Origin: Sneathiella litorea | Lineage (GTDB): Bacteria > Pseudomonadota > Alphaproteobacteria > Sneathiellales > Sneathiellaceae | Length of the DNA stretch: 64,000 bases | Assembly (NCBI RefSeq): GCF_009882915.1 | Contig: NZ_WTUW01000009.1 | Span: 1 to 64,000 of the forward strand | Direction: 5' to 3' | Shown here: one piece after another, positions 16,819-26,092 of the stretch | Numbering within the stretch: position 1 is the first letter of the stretch | Layout: each line of letters starts with the position of its first letter | Notes under the pieces: generated by a model | What the model was told of the DNA's origin: nothing | Database searches by the model: none | What the model saw: only the letters and a program-made list of their open reading frames with translations | Made by a program: the position numbers and the translations under genes

Positions 16819-17754
16819 CTAGCGCAACTTTGGATTAAGGGCGTCGCGCATCCAGTCGCCCAACAGGTTTACAGCAAGCACCAGCACCACAAGAGTGATG
16901 CCTGGGAATATCGTGATCCACCAATCGCCAGAAAAGAGATATTCATTACCGATCCGGATCAATGTGCCAAGCGATGGCGTCGTCGGCGGAACACCCACCC
17001 CAAGGAAGGAGAGCGTCGCCTCAGTAATAATCGCGATGGCAAGATGAATGGTCGCAATCACCATTACCGGCCCCATCACGTTGGGAAGGATATGGCGGCG
17101 CAGGATCGTCAGGGGCCGAATACCGATAACGCGGGCGGCCTGCACATATTCCTTGTTTTTCTCCACCAGCGTCGAACCGCGCACCGTCCGCGCGTATTGC
17201 ACCCAGCCGGAAATACCGATGGCGAAAATCAACACATAAATGGAAATATCCGTATGCAGTTCCGACGGCAAAACCCCGCGCGCCACACCGTCGACGAGGA
17301 GGGCGATCAGGATTGCCGGAAAGGACAGCTGGATATCCGCGATCCGCATGATGAGAGCATCTGTGCGGCCGCCCGCATACCCACTTATCAGGCCAAGAGC
17401 GATGCCAACTACCATTGAGAAGATCACCGAGAAAAAGCCAACGATCAGTGAAATACGGGCACCATAGAGAATGGTCGACAAAACACCCCTGCCCTGGTCA
17501 TCGGTGCCGAGCAGGAACCGGCTATCTCCGGCTGACTCCCAAGCTGGTGGCAAGTTCCCGTCCATAATACTGATAGACGCGAGATCGAAGGGATTGTTGG
17601 GCGCGATCCAGGGCGCAAATATAGCGGCCAGGATCATACCAATGGTTACAATTGCGGATATAATGGCAACTGGGCTTCGCATAAAGCTGTACCAGACATC
17701 GCTGCCAAAAAATCGCTGAAGCCGGGTCTTCGTGGCGGGTGTTACCTGTTCCAT
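16819..17754 (-). CDS. Peptide ABC transporter permease, DppC type
   Basis: Inner-membrane permease, 311 aa from ATG 17754, which has AGGGG at proper spacing; the first ATG at 17760 directly abuts that sequence. It has six hydrophobic segments and the BPD EAA loop pattern (EYVQAARVIGIRPLTILRRH, with G at the turn). The N-terminal cytoplasmic extension and FGTDDQGRG-like block (LLGTDDQGRGVLS) are typical of DppC/OppC. It pairs with the DppB-type permease upstream. The genes lie 3-9 nt apart in one operon. Confidence 0.92.
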   Translation of the reverse strand: MEQVTPATKTRLQRFFGSDVWYSFMRSPVAIISAIVTIGMILAAIFAPWIAPNNPFDLASISIMDGNLPPAWESAGDSRFLLGTDDQGRGVLSTILYGARISLIVGFFSVIFSMVVGIALGLISGYAGGRTDALIMRIADIQLSFPAILIALLVDGVARGVLPSELHTDISIYVLIFAIGISGWVQYARTVRGSTLVEKNKEYVQAARVIGIRPLTILRRHILPNVMGPVMVIATIHLAIAIITEATLSFLGVGVPPTTPSLGTLIRIGNEYLFSGDWWITIFPGITLVVLVLAVNLLGDWMRDALNPKLR

Positions 17755-17763
17755 CGCCATCCC

Positions 17764-18738
17764 CTACACCGAACTATCTGCCCGCAAACGCGGATCGACT
17801 GCATAATAAAGAATATCTACTATCATATTGATTACAACAAAGAAAAACGCGATCAGAACCAGATAGGCCGCCATAATCGGTATATCCACATCCGAAATCG
17901 CCTGAATAAATAACAGGCCCATACCTGGCCATTGAAAGACACTTTCGGTAATAATCGCAAAAGCGATCAGCGCGCCGAGTTGCAACCCGGTAATGGTGAT
18001 CACCGGCACAAGCGTGTTTTTCAGCGCATGCTTGAAATGCACTGACCGGTCAGGCAGGCCGCGAGCCCGCGCAAACTTGATGAAATCGGTGCGCAACACT
18101 TCCAGCATTTCAGCCCGTACGAGGCGCATGATAAGGGTCATCTGAAAGAGCGCCAGCGTAATTGACGGAAGAATAAGAGACTTGATACCGGAAAGTGTCA
18201 AAAAGCCTGTTGTCCACCAGCCCAGGGCCACCACGTCACCGCGCCCGAAGGTCGGCAACCACCGTAACATCACCCCGAAAAACAAAATCAGAAGAATACC
18301 AATAAGGAAGGTCGGCAGGGACACGCCAATAAGGGATAACGTCATTATCCCCTTTGAAAGCAGCCCCTTTCCCTTAAGCGCCGTGTAGACCCCCAAGGGA
18401 ATACCGACAACTAGCGTGAGAATGGCTGCGACAAGCGAAAGCTCTAATGTGGCGGATAGCCGTTCCAGGATAAGACTGCTGACGGGTTGCCGATATTTAT
18501 AGGAAATACCGAAATTCCCCTCGGCCGCATTCAGCGCGAAACGACCAAACTGTACAAGAAAGGGATCATTTAACCCCAATTGTTCGGTAAGGGCCGCACG
18601 GTCCGCCTGACTGGTATCCTGCCCCACCATATTATTGATGGGATCCCCAATAAATCGAAACATGGAAAAAGCGATCAACGCGACGGTCAACATAACGATG
18701 ACTGATTGTACGAGCCGCTTAAAAATAAATGAAATCAT
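17764..18738 (-). CDS. Peptide ABC transporter permease, DppB type
   Basis: 324-aa inner-membrane permease with six predicted helices. It starts with MISFIFKRLVQSVIVMLTV, the usual first helix of DppB/OppB proteins, and has the EAA motif region TDFIKFARARGLPDRSVHFKHAL. It lies 3 nt from dppC, and a terminator-like hairpin separates it from the binding-protein gene. The ribosome-binding site is poor, consistent with lower expression than the binding protein. Confidence 0.92.
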   Translation of the reverse strand: MISFIFKRLVQSVIVMLTVALIAFSMFRFIGDPINNMVGQDTSQADRAALTEQLGLNDPFLVQFGRFALNAAEGNFGISYKYRQPVSSLILERLSATLELSLVAAILTLVVGIPLGVYTALKGKGLLSKGIMTLSLIGVSLPTFLIGILLILFFGVMLRWLPTFGRGDVVALGWWTTGFLTLSGIKSLILPSITLALFQMTLIMRLVRAEMLEVLRTDFIKFARARGLPDRSVHFKHALKNTLVPVITITGLQLGALIAFAIITESVFQWPGMGLLFIQAISDVDIPIMAAYLVLIAFFFVVINMIVDILYYAVDPRLRADSSV

Positions 18739-18766
18739 ATTATATCGCGGTTAAAGGTCTAAAAGA

Positions 18767-18804
18767 AAAATGGGGGTCCCCTATAATTGATATGAGGGAC
18801 CCCC
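18767..18804 (-). terminator. Intra-operon terminator between binding protein and permeases
   Basis: A 9-bp perfect stem (GGGGGTCCC 18772-18780 with GGGACCCCC 18796-18804, 15-nt loop) followed on the minus strand by TTTTTCTTTT (down to about 18762). It ends most transcripts after the binding-protein gene and lets a fraction read into dppB. The arrangement mirrors the one between matP and matQ in this window. Confidence 0.8.
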
Positions 18805-18814
18805 GTAAACCGTT

Positions 18815-20410
18815 TTATTCGTTGATCACGACATAGCGATAATCGAGACCATTATCAGCACGCTGATTAACCGTAACCCGGTCACTCACACCCCAGGAAA
18901 GAGGCTGCTGGTGAATGGGCATATAACCAACGTCATCCTTAACAATCTTGAAGGCTTCCGCAATCATTGCATTGCGTTTTGCCTGGTCGGTTTCACTACC
19001 GATCGCCGCGGTGAGTTCATCCACCTTCGGGTTACAGTAATTACCAAGATTGAACATGCCTTTCTTGGCGTCTGCATTCTGGCAGACGATCAGAGAGGAA
19101 AGAACATTTTCCGCGTCCATGGAACCCGGAGTCCAGCCAAGAAGATAAAAACTGGTGTCATAACCGCTGGTCGCGAGAACCTTACCGAAATATTTCGATT
19201 TCGGCTGGGCCAGGAGATCGACCTTTACACCAACTTTCGCCAGCATTGACGTCACGGCCTGACAAATCTTCTCATCATTGACATACCGGTTGTTTGGGCA
19301 ATCAAGTGTCACTTCGAACCCATCAGGATATCCGGCTTCGGCGAGCAATGCCTTGGACTTTTCCGGATCATACGCATATGGAGAATTCAAAGATTCAACA
19401 AATCCGTTGACTTGCGGTGCCGCCAACAGACCGGTCGGCGTTGCCGCGCCGCGCATGATTTTTTCCTTGATGGCATCAAGATTGATGGCATGAACAAATG
19501 CAGCCCGGACACGCTGGTCCTTGAACGGGTTCTTGCCCTTGATGTTGGAGTAAAGCAGCTCATCGCGGCCCTGGTCGAAGCCGATGAAGATTGTCCGTGC
19601 TTCCGGGCCTGTCAGGGCCTTTACACCTTTAGCATTATCCAGACGTTCCCAGTCCTGCACCGGTACCGGATATACCATATCGAGCTCACCGGAGATCAGG
19701 GCAGCAACACGTGTCGGAGCTTCCTTAATCGGGGTGAAGATAACTTCGCTGACATTTGTCGGAATGTCTTTCCAGTAATTCTCGTTCCGCACCAGGACCG
19801 ATTTTATGTCTGCTTCATGACTTTTGATCTTGAAGGGGCCCGTGCCGTTGGCATGCAGGTTGGCATAGTTGCCGGCATTATCACCGGCCGCACTTGTCGA
19901 GGAGGTTGTGCCATGCTCTTCCGACCATTCCTTGTCCATAATGAACAGGTACGGCAGATCCTGAACCAAAATCGGGTTCGGTGCTGGCGTTTCCATGACA
20001 ATCGTGTGATCATCCACCTTGGTGATGCTCTTGATCATGCTGTTGCGGACTTTCTGGTCCGACCCATCGCGACCGGCCCGCTCCCAGGAGAAAATCACGT
20101 CATCCGCTGTGAAATCCTGTCCTCCATGGAATTTAACGCCCTTGCGCAACTTGAATTCCCAAGTCGTCGGGGTCAGAATCTTCCAGGATTCAGCAAGACC
20201 CGGAACGATTTGCATATTTGGATCATAAAGCGCGAGTCCTTCATAAACATTGCCGAGCGTGCCCAGCAAGAAGGATTCATTCAGTGAATGCGGATCAAGA
20301 GAGCTTAAATCTCCCTGAAACGCAAATTTAAAGGTTTTTGCCTGCACCGGTGACGTCGCCGCGAGGGCGACAGCCGCAACTGCAGCAAATAGTCCTGTCC
20401 TTAGTTTCAT
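18815..20410 (-). CDS. Peptide/solute-binding protein of ABC transporter (SBP family 5)
   Basis: 531-aa periplasmic binding protein with a Sec signal peptide (MKLRTGLFAAVAAVALAA, cleavage near VQAKTF). Family-5 blocks are FQGDLSSLDPH, LAESWKILTPTTWEFKLRKG, VKFHGGQDFTADDVIFSWERA and the mid-protein NLDAIKEKIMRGAATP. There is no lipobox cysteine, so it is soluble. AGGGAGTTATC precedes the ATG. First gene of the importer operon. It could carry peptides, N-acyl amino acids or other solutes; neighbouring M20 and DUF2817 hydrolases favour acylated amino acids. Confidence 0.9.
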   Translation of the reverse strand: MKLRTGLFAAVAAVALAATSPVQAKTFKFAFQGDLSSLDPHSLNESFLLGTLGNVYEGLALYDPNMQIVPGLAESWKILTPTTWEFKLRKGVKFHGGQDFTADDVIFSWERAGRDGSDQKVRNSMIKSITKVDDHTIVMETPAPNPILVQDLPYLFIMDKEWSEEHGTTSSTSAAGDNAGNYANLHANGTGPFKIKSHEADIKSVLVRNENYWKDIPTNVSEVIFTPIKEAPTRVAALISGELDMVYPVPVQDWERLDNAKGVKALTGPEARTIFIGFDQGRDELLYSNIKGKNPFKDQRVRAAFVHAINLDAIKEKIMRGAATPTGLLAAPQVNGFVESLNSPYAYDPEKSKALLAEAGYPDGFEVTLDCPNNRYVNDEKICQAVTSMLAKVGVKVDLLAQPKSKYFGKVLATSGYDTSFYLLGWTPGSMDAENVLSSLIVCQNADAKKGMFNLGNYCNPKVDELTAAIGSETDQAKRNAMIAEAFKIVKDDVGYMPIHQQPLSWGVSDRVTVNQRADNGLDYRYVVINE

Positions 20411-20552
20411 GATAACTCCCTAATTTTGCTACCTAGTCTTTAATAGCCGCTCATACAGAGCGTTTTCACCGTGTATGCGATCCTTTTCGCCACGGATGCT
20501 GACACTGAGATTAGCGAATAGCGCAACCCCTGTCCATTGCATTTGAAATTCG

Positions 20553-21713
20553 TCATATAACAAGCCGATCAATGAGTTTCGATATGAAATCCTCTGCAGC
20601 CTTGACCTGACTGATATCGATATATTCATTGGGTTGGTGCGCGACACCAATAGAGCCGGGACCACAAATAACGGTTGAAAAACCTGCCTGCTGGAACTGC
20701 CCCGCTTCGGCGGCATAAGAAACGGCATTTGCCGTATTCTTGCCGGTGATGGCCCGGCACAGCATTTCCGCCTCACCATTATCCTCAGGCCTGAGTGCCG
20801 GAACAGTCGATGATATCTCGGTGACGATGCTGGACTCCGGCGCTATCTTGCGCAATTCGGGCAGGACTTCCGTCTCACAATAAGCGTTAAAACGGTTCAC
20901 AGAATTCATCGGGTCATCCTCTGGAATATACCGAATATCCCAAAGGAAGCTGCATTCGCGGGCGATAATATTACCCGCGGTCCCGCCATGAACCACACCG
21001 CAGGTCAATGTGCTGTAGGGCGGTGAAAAAGGACTGTCGGCAGAACTGCGAGCCTTGTTCTCCGCCATCATTCCGGAAATAAAGTGGATCAGGTCAGCCC
21101 CGACCATCACGGCGCTGACGCCATCTTCAACAAGACTAGAATGCGCTTCCCGCCCTGTTACCGTCGTTTTCAGTGTGAGAATGCCCTTATGCGCCGAGAC
21201 AATGTCCATCATCGTCGGCTCTCCAACGATAACCGCACGCGGCGCCGGCAGGTTGGCGGCAATCTCGTCAATCATGTCCGGCGCACCGACGCAGCCGATT
21301 TCCTCATCATAGGAGAGCGCGAAATGGATCGGGACGGACAAACCCTTCTCAAGCATCTCCGGCACCTTCGACAACGCAATTGCGGAAAAGCTTTTCATGT
21401 CTGACGTGCCGCGCCCATAAAGCCGGCCGTCTTTCTCGACAACGGTGAAAGGATCAGTATCCCAAGGCTGTCCTTCCACCGGAACCACATCCGTATGACC
21501 GGAAAGGACAACGCCGCCTTCTTTTACGGGGCCAACAGTCGCGTAGAGATTAGCCTTGCTTTTATCTTCATTGAAAACCCGGGTGGCTGTTATGCCGTGA
21601 CCCTCCAGGTAGTCGGAAACGAAATCAATCAGGTTCAGATTGGAATTGCGTGACACCGTGTCGAAAGAAACGAGTTTTTCAATCATTTCACGGGCAGAAT
21701 AAGTCGTTCCCAA
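20553..21713 (-). CDS. argE: M20-family deacylase, acetylornithine deacetylase (ArgE) type
   Basis: 386-aa dizinc hydrolase that removes an acetyl or acyl group from an amino acid such as N-acetylornithine. Zinc-site motifs are LSGHTDVVPV (His and catalytic Asp), YGRGTSDMKSF (bridging Asp), YDEEIGCVGA (general-base Glu and ligand Glu) and a His near the C-terminus in GVAHQPNEY. It probably starts at TTG 21713, which has GAGAGGTGG upstream. It lies upstream of, and in the same direction as, the ABC importer, so a catabolic role on imported acyl-amino acids is as likely as arginine biosynthesis. Confidence 0.85.
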   Translation of the reverse strand: MGTTYSAREMIEKLVSFDTVSRNSNLNLIDFVSDYLEGHGITATRVFNEDKSKANLYATVGPVKEGGVVLSGHTDVVPVEGQPWDTDPFTVVEKDGRLYGRGTSDMKSFSAIALSKVPEMLEKGLSVPIHFALSYDEEIGCVGAPDMIDEIAANLPAPRAVIVGEPTMMDIVSAHKGILTLKTTVTGREAHSSLVEDGVSAVMVGADLIHFISGMMAENKARSSADSPFSPPYSTLTCGVVHGGTAGNIIARECSFLWDIRYIPEDDPMNSVNRFNAYCETEVLPELRKIAPESSIVTEISSTVPALRPEDNGEAEMLCRAITGKNTANAVSYAAEAGQFQQAGFSTVICGPGSIGVAHQPNEYIDISQVKAAEDFISKLIDRLVI

Positions 21714-21827
21714 TGGCCACCTCTCAATTGTTTGATTTCAACATATTTTGGCAGCTTAACCGATGAAATTGTAGAACGAAAGGCGTAAACAGGCATATTT
21801 GACAAAAAAGTGAAGCTTTTATGACGG

Positions 21828-22730
21828 TCAGTCTAACAACAAAAGCAGGATACCGAAAACGATCAATAAAATACCTGCAGCCTCAATCCGGTTGGTTCTT
21901 TCCTTGAAAAAGAAATAGGACGCGATAAAGGTAAAAACCAGTTCGACCTGGCCTAGAGCGCGGACATAAGCGGCATTTTGCAGGGTCATGGCCGTGAACC
22001 AACCTACCGAGCCCAGCATACCGGTAAGGCCAACCCAAATTGCCACCCGCCAGTTCCGGACAACTGTCATCAGTTGTCCCGGTTCCCGGATTGGCAGATA
22101 GACTGTCATCACAAGGGTCTGGAAAAAGAGCACACAGACCAGTGTAAAAGCAGCCGGCATCATCGCTCCCTCCCCGCCGAGCGATAGCGCCGCTGCACGA
22201 TAGCAAACAGCAGAAATGCCGAAAAATGCACCGGAGAGTAACCCAAATCCGGCTGCCTTGCTCGTCCATCCAGAGAAAAAATCGTGGAAGGTAAAGGCGC
22301 TAGAGGACATGGAGATCAGCAGAATGCCGATAAAGCTGACGGCAATGGCAAGGCTCGCGCCCATTCCCACATGCTCGCCGAGGATCACAATCCCGAAAAT
22401 CGCGGCCTGTACGGTTTCTGTTTTAGAGTATGTCGTACCGACGGCGAAGTTTTTCAGGCTAAAGAGCGCGACCAGCAATCCGGTTGCAAGGATCTGCGTA
22501 AGCCCCCCTATGCTAATAAATAACGCGAATTCCCCATTCGGTGTCGGAACGGGCAATTCTGTGAAATGGTCAATGGCCAGAATATAGAGAAGCGCAAATG
22601 GGGCCCCGTAAAGAAAGCGCACATAGGTCGCCCCACCCGTACTGAGACGCCCTTTCAGGGATTTTTGCAACGCGGTCCGGACATTCTGAAAGAAGGCCGC
22701 AAAAATGGTAATGGGGATCCAGGCTTCCAT
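21828..22730 (-). CDS. DMT-superfamily (EamA) membrane transporter
   Basis: 300-aa integral membrane protein with ten hydrophobic segments arranged as two EamA repeats of about 145 residues. The second repeat ends in ALGQVELVFTFIASYFFFKE and AAGILLIVFG, typical of the family. Such proteins export amino acids or metabolites. It lies 87 nt after betB on the same strand with no recognisable Shine-Dalgarno before its ATG, so it may be read through from the bet genes. The substrate is unknown. Confidence 0.85.
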   Translation of the reverse strand: MEAWIPITIFAAFFQNVRTALQKSLKGRLSTGGATYVRFLYGAPFALLYILAIDHFTELPVPTPNGEFALFISIGGLTQILATGLLVALFSLKNFAVGTTYSKTETVQAAIFGIVILGEHVGMGASLAIAVSFIGILLISMSSSAFTFHDFFSGWTSKAAGFGLLSGAFFGISAVCYRAAALSLGGEGAMMPAAFTLVCVLFFQTLVMTVYLPIREPGQLMTVVRNWRVAIWVGLTGMLGSVGWFTAMTLQNAAYVRALGQVELVFTFIASYFFFKERTNRIEAAGILLIVFGILLLLLD

Positions 22731-22817
22731 GGGAGGATACTCAACTAAAGTAAGGGGCCCCGAATTTTGCGCGAAAATGGAATGCTGTCAATGAGTTGAA
22801 ATGGTATGGCAGCTATG

Positions 22818-24284
22818 TCAATACCCGCATTCGACGTCGCCAAGCTCCACATAGACGGATTTAAGCTGTGTGAAATGATCAAGCGCGACAGCCGCATTCT
22901 CCCGTCCAATGCCCGATTGTTTATAGCCGCCAAAGGGAACGCCGACGGGCGTCAGGTTATAATTATTGATCCAGCAGGTACCGGCGCGCAGCTTCCCCAC
23001 CACCCGATGTGCGCGAGCGAGATTTTGCGTAAAAACCCCGGCGGCGAGGCCGAATTCCGTATCATTGGCGCGGTTGACCACTTCCTCTTCATCGCGAAAG
23101 CTCATGATCGACATGACAGGGCCAAAAATCTCCTCCCGGCAGATGCGCATATCATCCTGACAGGCGGTAAAGATGGCGGGTGACATGAAGCTCCCTTTCT
23201 CACATCCCTCGACAGCGATCTTCTCACCGCCGCTGACCAGATGTGCTCCCTCCTCAATCCCGAGGCGGACATATTCCATCACTTTCTCGAAATGATCCGC
23301 ATTGATCAGTGGACCAACATGGGTGCCCTGATCCATCGGATCGCCGATGACCATCGCCTCGGCTCGACTCTTCAGGATCGCGACAAAGGCGTCATGAATA
23401 TCCTCATGCACATAGACCCGCGTCCCGTTGGAGCAGATTTCACCCTGCGTATAGAAATTCGCGTTCATCGCGGCCGAGACGGCATTATGGATCTGGCTAT
23501 CCTCAAACACGATCAGCGGCGACTTCCCGCCGAGTTCCATGGTGACATGCTTGACCGACGCCGCCGCATCGGCCAGCACCTTGCGACCCGTCGGCACCGA
23601 ACCGGTAAAAGAGATTTTGTCGATATCCGGATGGGTCGCAATAAATTGCCCGGTCTCTCCCCTGCCGTGCAGGACATTGAAAACACCTTTTGGCAGCCCT
23701 GCCTCGGTCAGGATTTCGGCGAGCTTGACCGCATTGGTCGGTGTCTGCTCGGATGGCTTGAAGATCATCGCATTTCCGGCGGCAAGCGCGGGCGCTGTCT
23801 TCCAGCAGGCAATCTGCATCGGGTAGTTCCACGCGCCAATCCCGGCACAGATACCGAGCGGCTCACGGCGCGTGTAAGCAAAGGCGTCTGATCCCAGATC
23901 ATGATGCGATCCCTTAATATCGGCAGCGATCCCGCCAAAGAATTCAAAGGCATCCGCGCCGCTATCAATATCCGCCTCTGGCGTTTCCGCAATTGGCTTA
24001 CCGGCATCCCTAACCTCAATCTCGGCCAGTTCCATGCGCCGTTCGCGGAGGATACTCGCGGCTTTCTTTAGGACACGCCCCCGCTCGATTCCGGGCAGGG
24101 CGGACCATTCCTGGAACCCTTTTCGCGCGGCCTGCACGGCCTTCTCGACATCGCGACGGCCTGCCTGCTCGACTTCCGAAAGCTTTGCGCCCGTCGCTGG
24201 ATTAAAATTGCCAAAACTCTTGCCGGAAATTGCCTTCTGTGGTCTTCCGTCAATATAAAGCGGTAGTTTTTTCGGTCTGCTCAT
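22818..24284 (-). CDS. betB: Betaine aldehyde dehydrogenase
   Basis: Oxidises betaine aldehyde to the osmoprotectant glycine betaine using NAD(P)+. The 488-aa protein starts at ATG 24284 after AAGGAAGATTG (a TTG one codon upstream is not needed). ALDH motifs are GIGAWNYPMQIACWKTAPAL, FTGSVPTGRKV, the general base in TMELGGKSPLIVF and the nucleophile Cys in GEICSNGTRV. C-terminal sequence ends GDVECGY as in many BetB proteins. It follows betA by 34 nt. No betI-type TetR repressor is adjacent. Confidence 0.92.
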   Translation of the reverse strand: MSRPKKLPLYIDGRPQKAISGKSFGNFNPATGAKLSEVEQAGRRDVEKAVQAARKGFQEWSALPGIERGRVLKKAASILRERRMELAEIEVRDAGKPIAETPEADIDSGADAFEFFGGIAADIKGSHHDLGSDAFAYTRREPLGICAGIGAWNYPMQIACWKTAPALAAGNAMIFKPSEQTPTNAVKLAEILTEAGLPKGVFNVLHGRGETGQFIATHPDIDKISFTGSVPTGRKVLADAAASVKHVTMELGGKSPLIVFEDSQIHNAVSAAMNANFYTQGEICSNGTRVYVHEDIHDAFVAILKSRAEAMVIGDPMDQGTHVGPLINADHFEKVMEYVRLGIEEGAHLVSGGEKIAVEGCEKGSFMSPAIFTACQDDMRICREEIFGPVMSIMSFRDEEEVVNRANDTEFGLAAGVFTQNLARAHRVVGKLRAGTCWINNYNLTPVGVPFGGYKQSGIGRENAAVALDHFTQLKSVYVELGDVECGY

Positions 24285-24318
24285 CAATCTTCCTTAAGTA
24301 AGATTTCTGTTCAATGTC

Positions 24319-25986
24319 TCAGCGTTGGTTGCTCTGCCAGTCTGCGGCATGATAGACGGGTGCATCACTCGGTGGCAGGGGTTTTACGGCCTTGATCCGG
24401 TCGGCAATTTTCTCCGCGATCATGATGGTTGGCGCGTTCAGGTTTCCGCTGGTGATCTGCGGCATGATGGAACTGTCCACAACCCGTAAATTATCAATGC
24501 CATGAACTTTGCCCTCCCCATCGACAACGGCCATGTCATCACTCCCCATCTTGCAGGTGCAGCTCGGGTGATAGGCAGTTTCCACCGTCTCGCGCACAAA
24601 GGCGTCGATTTCGTCGTCCGTCTTGACCTCTGGCCCCGGCGCAAGCTCCTTGCCGCGATAGGGATCGAAGCCGGCCTGCGCGAAAATCTCTCGCGTCAGC
24701 TTGACGCCATCGCGTAGTTCCCGGCGATCCTGTTCCGTTTCGCAGTAATTTGGCTGAAGGATCGGCGCATCATCGATATTCCCACTCCTGAGTGACATAT
24801 ATCCCCGGCTGGTCGAGCGCATGGGTCCGACATGCGCCTGATAGCCGTGCCGATCGGTCGGGTTGCCGCCATCATAGCGCACAGCCATGGGCAGGAAGTG
24901 ATATTGCAGGTTCGGGTGCTCGACCCCTGCCTCGCTTCGGATAAAGCCGCCCGCCTCAAAATGGTTGGTCGCGCCAAGGCCCTTTTTAAGCAACATCCAT
25001 TCCAGCCCGACCTTCAGTTTCGCAATCGGCGACATCACCTTGTAGAGGGTGATCGGTTGCGTGCATTCCTGCTGCACATAAAGCTCCAGATGATCCTGCA
25101 AATTCTGCCCGACACCAGGAAGGTCTGCAACGATCGGCAGGTCGTGTTTTTTAAGGTCATCCGCCGGGCCAATGCCGGAAATCATCAGCAGGTGCGGTGA
25201 ATTGATGGACCCCGTCGCCGAGATCACTTCCCGCACCGCCGTCACCTGATGCAGGATTCCACCGCGCTGATATTCAACGCCGGTCGCACAGGTTTTCTCG
25301 AACAGGATGCGGCGGGTATTGGCGCCGGTCAGGATCGTCAGGTTTTGCCGGTCCATTGCTGGCTGGAGATAGGCAAGCGCGGTGCTCCATCGCGTGCCCT
25401 GATGCACGGTCATGTCCATGCGGCCGACGCCTTCCTGCTGAAAGCCGTTCATATCATCGGTGAAGGGATAGCCCGCCTGCTGCCCGGCTTCTAACCAGGC
25501 GTGGTATAGGGGATTTTCGCACGGCCCGACGGAAACATGAAGCGGCCCGTTGCCACCGCGGTACTGATCCTCTCCCCGGTCATAGGTCTCGGCTTTCCTG
25601 AAATACGGCAGGCAATAGGCATAGGACCATTCCTTGAGACCCGGGTCAGCGGCCCAGCCGTCATAGTCGAGCGCGTTACCGCGCACATAGCACATGCCGT
25701 TGATGGCCGAGGAACCGCCAAGCACCTTGCCCCGCGGCCAGTAGATTTTCCGCCCATTCAGATGTTCCTGCGGTTCGGTGTAATATTGCCAGGCGAGCGA
25801 GGGGGAATGCATCGGATAGCTGAGGGCCGAAGGCATATGAATGCGCCAGTCCCACCAGGGGCCGGCGCCGCCCGCTTCCAGCAGAAGGACGGAGATTTCG
25901 GGGTTTTCACTGAGGCGATTGGCGAGCACCGACCCGGCGGAGCCTGCGCCGATAATCACATAATCAAATGCCTGTTGTTCCGTCAT
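24319..25986 (-). CDS. betA: Choline dehydrogenase
   Basis: GMC-family FAD enzyme, 555 aa, oxidising choline to betaine aldehyde, probably attached to the inner face of the membrane with electrons passed to quinone. It shows the dinucleotide-binding motif YVIIGAGSAGSVLANRLSE at the N-terminus, GMC signatures (PRGKVLGGSSAINGMCYVRG; GSINSPHLLMISGIGP) and the active-site region YHPSCTCKMG containing the catalytic His. It lies upstream of betB in the same orientation, giving a betA-betB operon. Elevated interest in osmoprotection matches mscS and the K+ channel elsewhere in the window, but no direct link is shown. Confidence 0.93.
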   Translation of the reverse strand: MTEQQAFDYVIIGAGSAGSVLANRLSENPEISVLLLEAGGAGPWWDWRIHMPSALSYPMHSPSLAWQYYTEPQEHLNGRKIYWPRGKVLGGSSAINGMCYVRGNALDYDGWAADPGLKEWSYAYCLPYFRKAETYDRGEDQYRGGNGPLHVSVGPCENPLYHAWLEAGQQAGYPFTDDMNGFQQEGVGRMDMTVHQGTRWSTALAYLQPAMDRQNLTILTGANTRRILFEKTCATGVEYQRGGILHQVTAVREVISATGSINSPHLLMISGIGPADDLKKHDLPIVADLPGVGQNLQDHLELYVQQECTQPITLYKVMSPIAKLKVGLEWMLLKKGLGATNHFEAGGFIRSEAGVEHPNLQYHFLPMAVRYDGGNPTDRHGYQAHVGPMRSTSRGYMSLRSGNIDDAPILQPNYCETEQDRRELRDGVKLTREIFAQAGFDPYRGKELAPGPEVKTDDEIDAFVRETVETAYHPSCTCKMGSDDMAVVDGEGKVHGIDNLRVVDSSIMPQITSGNLNAPTIMIAEKIADRIKAVKPLPPSDAPVYHAADWQSNQR

Positions 25987-26092
25987 CAGCCTGTATCAGT
26001 CCCCTAACGTTTCAAGGAGCCGAGTATAAGGGGCTCCAATCCGCTTCCCTGTTTAAAGGGCGACACTGACTAAGACAACCTCGCCATTGGAA

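Noticed and set aside
20429-20779. 116-codon minus-strand frame overlapping argE
   Set aside because: It is an out-of-frame reading of the argE 3' end with no family resemblance.
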